Source: Anodontia alba
Lineage: Eukaryota; Mollusca; Bivalvia; Lucinida; Lucinidae
Direction of reading: 5' to 3'
Assembly (NCBI GenBank): GCA_964016985.1
Contig: OZ024821.1
Coordinates: 125,700,075 to 125,764,074, forward strand
DNA length: 64,000 nt
This document shows positions 57,262 through 64,000 of the stretch, one piece after another. The first letter of the stretch is position 1. Each line of letters starts with the position of its first letter. A program made the position numbers and the translations under genes. The notes under the pieces were generated by a model, which did no database searches, was not told the DNA's origin, and saw only the letters and a list, made by a program, of their open reading frames with translations.

Positions 57262-57586
57262 CCAATGTTAGGTCTCTGAGACTTAAGAACTGGCTTCCTC
57301 TAGAGTCTACTATTATTTATAAGGTTGTTAGATCATAACACTTAAAGATATGCTATTTTGTGAATCTAGATCATTCTTTCTATTAAATATAGAATTAGAA
57401 TGTATCTGATTCCTTAGAGTTTCCTGAGTCTTTAACCAGAAGTGGTGAGATATTATTGGTGTTAGAATTAGGAGAGCACCTCCCTCCTATTCTGCAAATT
57501 CTAGCACATTATCTATAGGTTAATGTATTATGAAGTTAAAATGAAGCTTTTTAAAAGTAAAACATATTTTAACGAGTAATACTTAA

Positions 57587-57817
57587 CCTATAGATAATCA
57601 ATTATCTCCCTCCGCCCACCCTCGTTTATCTCTCCTAATTGTGTCTATTGTTTTACACATAAAAGAAACTGACACGTGATCAATTGAGCGGGAAGAGTTA
57701 CGTCACACAGGTAACTACCTAAGGGAACTTCTGGTTTAAGACTTTAATTAACAACTGAAAGGTCGTTTTTTCTGTGGAAGGTGTGAAAACAGAAGAGAAT
57801 AGCACATTATCTATAGG
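57587..57817. mobile_element. 231 bp TTAA-flanked MITE
   Basis: TTAA lies at 57583-57586 and 57818-57821, with ends CCTATAGATAAT and ATTATCTATAGG. Its right 155 bp are the inverted equivalent of the left end of the 14 kb element (43479-43632). It is likely a deletion derivative of the same family. Confidence 0.8.
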
Positions 57818-57870
57818 TTAAGTATTACTCGTTAAAATATGTTTTACTTTTAAAAAACTTCATTTTACAG

Positions 57871-58052
57871 CAATTCGAGGAAAGATTGTTACAACTGTTG
57901 GATACAAGGGAAAAGGAACATCATCTGGTCTGTTCTTTCCAATAGGAGTCACCACAAACAGTTCAGGTGATATTATTGTTACAGACACAGGGAATCATCT
58001 GGTTAAACTCTACAACAAGGAAGGGATCTTTGTGAAAACTATTGGTAAACAG
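57871..58052 (+). CDS. TRIM-NHL-like gene, NHL-repeat exon
   Basis: The acceptor is TTTTACAG and the donor CAG|GTGAGC (GT at 58053). Using the one base left over from the giant exon, it reads 60 codons. These contain FFPIGVTTNSSGDIIVTDTG, then NHLVKLYNKEG and a terminal FVKTIG. This is an NHL repeat (P.GV....G.I.V.D..NHL...F...G.F...IG). It ends in phase 0, so further NHL exons should follow beyond the window. The acceptor lies only 49 bp from a TTAA transposon end. Confidence 0.85.
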
Positions 58053-58075
58053 GTGAGCAAACATATGCAATATCA

Positions 58076-58230
58076 TGCAAAAAAAAAAAAAAAAAGAAAA
58101 GATGGTTTTTGCTTAAAAGTTACATAGCTCTGGATAAAATGAAGTATCCAGTAACAGACTTTTTTTCTGTTTTTTTTTTTGTTTTTTTTTGTGGAGGAAA
58201 CGTCGAAGTAAAGTGACTTTAATACAGTAT
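58076..58230 (+). repeat. A-rich and T-rich simple tracts in intron
   Basis: A16 near 58080 and T-rich runs at 58160-58192. Confidence 0.6.
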
Positions 58231-58455
58231 AGTGTCCATAAAGTTTGCTATTAACACTTCAAATGAGGATATTGCTCAAAGTTTGCAGCACTGTTTTGAT
58301 AATTTCAGTAAATATTCGCTTCATTTGTGTGATTCTTACCACAGTAGCATGCAGTGTAACTCAAAATTATTATCAGAGTGGTATACCTGTCATACCGTTG
58401 AATCTGTCTCATCCAAAATTCATTAAAAGTATGACCTGAACCTTACTGCATAAAT

Positions 58456-58940
58456 CACTTGATTCCCAACTATGGCAGTGTATGATTCCCAACTATGACT
58501 GTATGATTTCCAACTATGACTGTGTATGATTCCCCACTATGACAGTGTATGATTCCCAACTATGACAGTGTATGATTCCCAACTATGACTGTATGATTTC
58601 CAACTATGACTGTGTATGATTCCCCACTATGACAGTGTATGATTCCCAACTATGATAGTGTATGATTCCCAACTATGACAGTGTATGATTCCCAACTATG
58701 ATAGTGTATGATTCCCAACTATGACAGTGTATGATTCCCAACTATGACAGTGTATGATTCCCAACTATGATAGTGTATGATTCCCAACTATGACAGTGTA
58801 TGATTCCCAACTATGATAGTGTATGATTCCCAACTATGACAGTGTATGATTCCCAACTATGATAGTGTATAATTCCCAACTATGACAGCGTATGATTCCC
58901 AACTATGATAGTGTATGATTCCCAACTATGACTATTTAAC
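58456..58940 (+). repeat. 23 bp minisatellite
   Basis: The unit is TATGATTCCCAACTATGACAGTG, about 21 copies, with two shorter units lacking 'GTG' segments near 58500 and 58590. Alternating GACAG and GATAG versions form a partial 46 bp higher order in the second half. Confidence 0.92.
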
Positions 58941-59940
58941 AGTGCAAGTAGAATGAGAGTGCTGATGGGAATGATTGCCTGAAATTGTATATGTAAACAA
59001 AGACATTTATCAAGGTGCACTCGATAAATTGAACAAATGTAAAATAATTGATATGAACAAAATCTTTCTCTTAATCTTGTCAATAAAAAAAGATAGAGGT
59101 CTTTCTGTACCCAATATCCCCACTTTGTTCTGATTCTGTATTAAAAAAAATTTAAACATTTTCTTTTTTTTTCATTTTGAACTCCTTGGGGACACAAGCC
59201 TGGGAATCGGCCATGGCTCCCAAATTTTCCATAAGCAAAAATATTTAAAAACATAAAATGTTTGTTGTTTAATTTAACTTCAGAAAAACAACAAAAAAAA
59301 AAAGTGTTTCGCCTCCGGTAATTGATTTTTCGCGCCTATCCCGACACGAAGTTGCGTCAGGTATTATGACAAACAATCCACTTAGCGTCAGTCAGCGCAC
59401 ACATTGATTATAATTGGCAAACAATAAATTATAATCGCCATTACTGTCATTATCATTATTATCTTTGAGTACATAGATCTACTCAATGCTCAATCTATCA
59501 ATGATGCCCACAAACTAATTCTGCTCAACAGGTGAAAACGGTCCACTTCCTTTTCAACACCAGCAAATTTTACAAGACAGTAGTCTTACGATGTTTCTGT
59601 CCCTTATATACGGATCTTCTACACTTCTGCAGCAATAAGTATTTTAAAAGATAACAACAGCCACAAAGAAATAACAATAAAACTAAAATAAAAGAAATTA
59701 ACTTTGATAAAAGACAGTTTTTTGCGCCCGCAGCACAATAATAAGTAAGGGAAACAATTCAAATTATCGAAGCACAACTGAAGCTATTTGAGTTACTTCC
59801 CCTTCGCCATTCCAGGGAACCGGAGTATCCAAAATGGCATCCTAAATTGTCAACCCGATGATTTCTTGTTTTCAAACGTAGTTTATCAGTTGGTTTCGAT
59901 TGAAATTACTTGTTAGACATGGCGCACCATTGTAATTATG
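58941..59940. other. Intron/spacer without recognised feature
   Basis: AT-rich with several A and T homopolymers. No coding or repeat unit was recognised. Confidence 0.4.
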
Positions 59941-59944
59941 CCAT

Positions 59945-60112
59945 TGAGCAATTCTAATCCAATTTTAATTGGGAAATATGGCTGATGATCCTTTCATTAC
60001 TTGCAATGATAGAATTGAAAAAATATTGCCTAACAAATGCATAACTGCAGTTGCTATTTCACTCTGGTGTCTCTTGAGCGAGCCATGGCTCGTGGGCCTC
60101 TTGTTTTTTCTA
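59945..60112 (+). repeat. Decayed 3' end of a family B/D-type element
   Basis: It matches the common B/D right end (TTCATTACTTGCAATGATAG, CATAACTGCAGTTGCTATTT, GAGCGAGCCATGGCTCGTGG GCCTCTTGTT-type hairpin). The array itself is gone. Confidence 0.6.
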
Positions 60113-60425
60113 ATATCTTGAAAAGGCAGCGATGAATTTCTGCAGATACATTGATATCAATAAGTTGTACCTACATAAGAAAAAGTAAGGGCTAGGGGCC
60201 AATTCTCTTGGAGTTATTGCCCTTTGTTAAATTTTTGTGTCAGTCCACGACACTTGTTTTTTTTTTTCTAATATCTTGAAAACCCAACGATGGATAGTCA
60301 TCAATTTCTGCAGACACATTGATATCAATAAGCTGTACCTATATAAGAAAAAGATAAGATGTGCCTGTAAAAGAAAAAGTAAGGGCTAGGGGCCAATTCT
60401 CTTGGAGTTATTGCCCTTGTATAAA
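60104..60425 (+). repeat. Two-copy tandem repeat of about 150 bp
   Basis: TTCTAATATCTTGAAAA, TGATATCAATAAG and GGGCTAGGGGCCAATTCTCT occur in both units (60108-60235 and 60265-60422). Confidence 0.75.
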
Positions 60426-60639
60426 ATTTCTTAATTCAGTAAATAGTTTGTTAGCACACTTTTTCTTTAACCAATGGTTGGAATTTGACCAAATTGGTAC
60501 AAACTTTATTTTCAAGGTCATGCCGGCACTTTAAAACTTTTAATTTTGATAGAAAAAAAATTTATGCTTTATGCTGGGGGTATTGAATAAGCACTGCTTA
60601 TTGACAGTTTTCATTATTTCAGAAATATTGAACTGCCGT

Positions 60640-61056
60640 CGCCTTAAAAATCTATTTTATGCTTCTTCTCCTCAACTGAAAGGCCAATTGACTCGAAACT
60701 TGGTAGGAAGTGTTAGGGTGACTTGTAGGTCAATAATAGCTAAAATTGTTCAGATTGGAAATAAGATGGCTGCCATGTCTGCTGTCCTGAAAATCTATTT
60801 GGAGTACTTCTTATTAACACAAAGGCCAGTTGACATGAAATTTGATAGAAATATTTGAATGACAAATAGATCAGATAGAGCTAAAATAGGTTGGATTGAA
60901 AATCTAGAACCTCTTCTGAACCAAGGCCAAGTGATTAAAAACTTCATTGGAAGTATCAAGTTGACTTGTTCAAATTACAACCTGAGGTAAAAAAATGCCC
61001 CTCCAAGGGGTCATTTGTCTGGTACTTAGGTGTTGGATCTTGGCCCTCTTGTTAAT
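60640..61056 (+). repeat. Relic of a family D element
   Basis: Three diverged D monomers (CTTCTTCTCCTCAACTGAAAGG, TGACTTGTAGGTCAATAATAGC, AAGATGGCTGCCATG) end in CTTGGCCCTCTTGTT. No 5' hairpin. Confidence 0.65.
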
Positions 61057-61408
61057 TCATATTAGTGCAACCATTTATGATGCTGGATAGCCCCTTTTCT
61101 GTGTTTAAATCTTCTTTTTAGTGTCAAAAAGCGTGTAAATTATAATATGGATAAAGTCCTTTTTGGTACCTGATAGCTCCTCTTTGGTGAAAAAAGGCCC
61201 TTTCTCTGTTAACAGGATTTTCTGCCATTCCTGCGGGGCCAAAATTTGGGTCCAATATTTGGCCCCATTCAAATTTCGGCCCCATTCCCAAACGAAAATA
61301 GCTTTTATTTTTCCCAATTTCAGTAAAAAAATCCCAATTTGGCCAGAGGAAAAAATCATCACAGAGAAACTTCTCGGACTCAAATGTATCAGTTATTTAT
61401 GCTGTGCC

Positions 61409-61711
61409 GCTGGCCTCTGTGGCTCAGTTGGATGGTCTGATTGGTAATAGGAGGTTGCGGGTTTGACCCCCGCCGGGTCGGCAACATTTTTTCATGGAGA
61501 TTTGACCATGAAATATTTTCTGTGGTCATTCTCTCCCCTCCGCTGATTCAAGAAGGGCAGTTATCAGTTTCTGGCAAAAGAATGTGCACATTACTGGTTA
61601 ACTGCTTAGAGGATTAAGCCTGCCCATTGAAAGTGTGGTTAAGTAAACTGACTGTGTTCGACATGAACCCATTGGGTTGACTAGGCTGTAAAACCTCAAC
61701 ACAAACAAACA
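61409..61711 (+). mobile_element. tRNA-derived SINE (S1), full length
   Basis: The head GCTGGCCTCTGTGGCTCAGT, the B-box GGTTTGACCCC, the S1 body, and the tail ACCTCAACACAAACAAAC. The target duplication TATTTATGCTGTGCC lies at 61394-61408 and 61712-61726. Confidence 0.92.
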
Positions 61712-61948
61712 TATTTATGCTGTGCCTGTAACCACCTGTATTGATATCAGCAAAATCAATACTGGTTTCCGCTTGATGACTCGCGCTAATACTAATCTCT
61801 ATAATAGACCTGAGATGAAAGGATGCATGTGCATATTTAGAAATACGAAAATTGCAGCTGTGGACTAGCTTTGTTTCCTTTCCACCAGTTCAAAATATTT
61901 GTCTTTTGGGTCATAGTTCTTGTGGTAAACAATTAAATTACATGTGAA

Positions 61949-62235
61949 GATGTCAAGGTCCCATAAGAGCAAATATTACATGAAAAAGCTTCAGAAAAAG
62001 GACTGATGCTTGTATGAAGCTTGACTCATTCGGTTTCACAAACCAGAAGATTACCAATGTGGATATACCATCCAGTTCTTTAACAGAAAGCACGACAATG
62101 TCATCCAGTCCCGCCTCGTGTTGCGAGCAGGAAGTTACAGACACTTCGTTGCTAACTAAAACGAAGTCCTTCCTGAAACACCCGACTCGAAAACGCAGCC
62201 AGAGGAGACTGATATGGAAATCAAAAATAGGCTGA
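61949..62235 (+). pseudogene. Hypothetical, Ser/Lys-rich ORF start of an unknown repeat gene
   Basis: A frame starting MSRSHKSKYYMKKLQKKD at 61949 stops at once. A second frame from 62014 gives 73 residues (KLDSFGFTNQ ... basic tail). The arrangement resembles the N-terminus of mobile-element or zinc-finger (hAT/ZMYM-like) proteins, but no domain is visible. The surrounding TTTTTTCCCAATTT segments (61310, 62420-62480) suggest a repeat. Confidence 0.3.
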
Positions 62236-62540
62236 ATGTTACTAACCCTGAATCAAACAGTGACTGATTCAGACAATGCATCAAACTCACTGAATAAAAA
62301 GATTAAGACTGATTTAAGGCAAGATTCAACAAAGTATCAATATAAGCTTGTTTGTGGCAGAATACTTAAAGTTGTCATTGTTTTTTGTGGGTAAAACTTG
62401 TTCCCAAGTTTGCTACTTTTGTGGGTATTTTTTCCCAATTTGATCATTTTGTTGATAATTTTTTCCCAATTTTAACCAGGGGCCTTTTCCCAAAATACCT
62501 GGATAAAGCCCTGGTTAAGTTGGACTACTGCTCGGGTTAC

Positions 62541-62547
<7 letters not shown>

Positions 62548-62576
<29 letters not shown>

Positions 62577-62873
62577 TGGGGTGGTCGGGTGGTGCGAAGG
62601 TGCTGTGTATCTTATATCACTGGGGCGTCCAACTGATATTGGCTTACAGTTGGGCAAGGCCTGCTATCCTTGTAGTGGGTAAGGGTAGAGGGGGAATGTT
62701 TTTAGTTCTTCTGTTTCTTCACTTTCATTCCTGTTCCTCTTTCTTCTCTGTTCCTCTCTTTCATCTCCTCTACTCTCTCTTCTATCTCTTTTCTCCCTTT
62801 CTCTGGGAGACGACACAAAATGACCCTCAAGGGTTGACGTGTCGTTAAACCCCAACACAATCAAAAAAAAAAA
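62548..62873 (+). mobile_element. SINE family S3, copy 2
   Basis: It matches 23028-23315 (GTGGTGCGAAGGTG ... CCCCAACACAATCAAA) behind a T run of about 32. The target duplication TACACTTTTT lies at 62538-62547 and 62874-62883. The right-hand copy overlaps the T-rich edge of the family H element. Confidence 0.85.
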
Positions 62874-62883
62874 TACACTTTTT

Positions 62884-63110
62884 AGCTCACCTGGACGAAG
62901 TCCAGGAAGAGCTGTTGCACTACCATCGGCATTGGCGTCGGCGTCCACATTTACGTTAAAGTTTTTTTAAGAGCTTATATTTTCCAGACAATTTGATAGA
63001 TTTGATTCATATTTGGTAAGATGATAGATATAGTTCCAAAGTTTTATTCAGCAGTACCTCAGCCCATTACCTGAAGGTCAAGGTCAGGTCAAGATTCTGA
63101 ACTTAGAAAT
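62884..63110 (+). mobile_element. Family H array element, 5' end only
   Basis: The perfect inner hairpin CCTGGAC-gaa-GTCCAGG lies within AGCTCA...GAGCT, then GGCGTCGGCGTCC and one monomer (AAGAGCTTATATTTTCC). It stops near 63110 at an A run. Confidence 0.75.
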
Positions 63111-63610
63111 TTAAAAAAAAAAAGGTAAGAGAAAAGTCCAAGGAGTGCCACAATCACAAACCGCAGCCCTTCCCAGACCCCAAGAGGAAGAGGAAACCGA
63201 CAAATCTAAACAAGCACAAACAGAACAAACGTACGAAAAGCACTAAGATTAGCTCTCTCTTCCCCAAGCGAGGTAATTGCAATACTAAAATGACTGAAAA
63301 ACACAAGAACAAAATGACACACAGGGTTTAAAGCACTTTTACAGCTAGCTAACTTCACCCTGGGTCCCGATGCTACTCTTAATACAGAAATACATAAAAA
63401 TTCGGTTCGCTTAAAGGCTCCCAACTCAGTCAATGCATCAAAGCGAAAACATAAGAATCAAATTAATCACTATAATAAACAAAGACGAGTACTCATGGCT
63501 AAATCTACTGTATGCCAGAGTAAATGAAAACCAATAGTTGAACCACGGCGGGCTAAGCCAAAGACAAATCATCAAGCTCCAACCCACTGGTTAAAGTTTT
63601 ACGAAGAGGC
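63111..63610. other. Downstream region of a minus-strand mobile ORF
   Basis: No gene recognised. It probably belongs to the same repeat as the minus-strand ORF to the right. Confidence 0.3.
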
Positions 63611-64000
63611 CGTCATTGAGTCTGAGGCCCGAACCGCCGTCGTGCAATTAAAGAGTGAAGCATAGCCATCAACAATGATTGGGTTGACAACTAGGCATGC
63701 AGTCTGCCGCATAATATCCGGGCTATAGCCAATTCTTTTATAACGGTTAATAAGTTTTCTGAATTGCTCCGAAAAGTTAGATTTACCTACAATTTTTTAA
63801 ATCTGTACACTAAGTCACTGTAAAATTCGGGTTCCGATATACCTTGTTGCAGAAGTGTTTTCAGACTGACGCTATATTTGTCTGCGATAAAATTTCGGAA
63901 ACGCCTTGCGAAGTTTAAAATAACAATAGCCCTGCCTAAGAAGTTTGGCAGTAAGGGCTTTATTACGGTAGTTAAAGTCATTAAGATTTGAAGAAGCTCT
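63611..64000 (-). pseudogene. C-terminal part of a mobile-element protein, frameshifted, partial
   Basis: The minus frame 63787-63981 reads ARRFRNFIADKYSVSLKTLL then GISEPEFYSDLVYRF and stops. In the next frame the protein goes on with QFRKLINRYKRIGYSPDIMR and ends with ...FNCTTAVRASDSMTASS near 63601. One base is missing or extra near 63785. I recognise this type of C-terminus only as a recurrent bivalve mobile-element ORF, likely reverse-transcriptase related; the class is not certain. The 5' part is outside the window. Confidence 0.5.

Larger units (their letters stand above)
43479..57519. mobile_element. 14 kb TTAA-flanked TIR element with nested insertions
   Basis: The left end is TTAA (43475-43478) then CCTATAGATAATGTGCTA. 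The right end is TAGCACATTATCTATAGG then TTAA (57520-57523). The first 155 bp also match, inverted, the right end of the small element at 57587-57817. TTAA targets are used by piggyBac, Kolobok and Sola3 families; I see no transposase to choose between them. Inside are AT-rich DNA, CCGG hairpin repeats, a family A element and a Gypsy-like retrotransposon. The size is mostly due to these later insertions. Confidence 0.65.
30580..57870 (+). other. Inferred 27.3 kb intron filled with nested transposons
   Basis: The donor GTAAGT is at 30580 and the acceptor TTTTACAG at 57870. The phases agree (1 to 1). It holds array elements A, C, D, E and F, five S1 SINEs, a MITE, and the 14 kb TTAA element with the Gypsy-like retrotransposon. 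Confidence 0.5.

Noticed and set aside
43479..57519. Polinton/Maverick interpretation of the 14 kb TIR element
   Set aside because: The flanking duplication is TTAA, and no protein-primed polymerase, packaging ATPase or capsid gene is seen. The integrase belongs to the nested Gypsy-like element.
58456..58940. CRISPR-like look of the 23 bp repeats
   Set aside because: There are no unique spacers between units; it is a head-to-tail minisatellite in an animal genome.

Overview
The window looks like nuclear DNA of a bivalve mollusc. It is AT-rich, intron-poor in coding sequence, and packed with short-monomer tandem-array transposons that resemble bivalve 'pearl' / Helentron-type elements, plus tRNA-derived SINEs with AAC-rich tails. 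The bivalve call is inference from repeat style. I cannot name the species.

Host gene: three plus-strand exons at 6920-7117, 26699-30579 and 57871-58052 have good AG/GT borders and match in reading phase (2 to 2, then 1 to 1). They encode a B-box C-terminal coiled coil, a 1293-codon low-complexity exon and an NHL-repeat exon. This is best read as one TRIM-NHL-like gene spread over at least 51 kb, with introns of about 19.6 and 27.3 kb. The RING/B-box start and the remaining NHL repeats must lie outside the window. A broken hAT-type C-terminal fragment lies at the left edge and a broken minus-strand mobile-element ORF at the right edge.

The introns are nested transposons. At least eight array families share one set of termini: a 5' hairpin (usually with a C-GAA-G loop), a tandem array of 128-166 bp monomers, a subterminal CAGGTGAGC-type repeat complementary to the 5' AGCTCACCTG, then a 3' hairpin followed by TCTTGTT. 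I call them A (166 bp; 953-3927, 31697-34898, 45854-48686), B (composite of about 480 bp; 4216-6222, 21975-23014), C (145 bp; 15759-17110, 24262-26216, 37479-41075), D (145 bp; 19911-21762, 38639-40186), E (128 bp; 35214-37397), F (23390-24215, 41076-42696), G (about 150 bp; 12354-21813, heavily interrupted) and H (8020-8706, 62884-63110). Several monomers carry textbook transcription-factor sites: CTCF-like plus GC box in A, AGGTCA half-sites in C, YY1-like palindromes in D, and perfect estrogen-response-element palindromes in E.

Other elements include a canonical Helitron (15530-18654) inserted into array G and itself hosting a C element. There is a mariner with TA duplications (12490-13910) and a SINE split by a 3.16 kb TA-flanked element that contains head-to-head Tc1 pieces (8840-12315). 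A 14 kb TTAA-flanked element (43479-57519) contains an A element and a broken Gypsy-like retrotransposon. That retrotransposon has integrase before reverse transcriptase (Gmr1-like order), a SCAN-like Gag and a tRNA-Pro primer site. Seven copies of one tRNA-SINE family and three other SINEs are present, most with clear target-site duplications.
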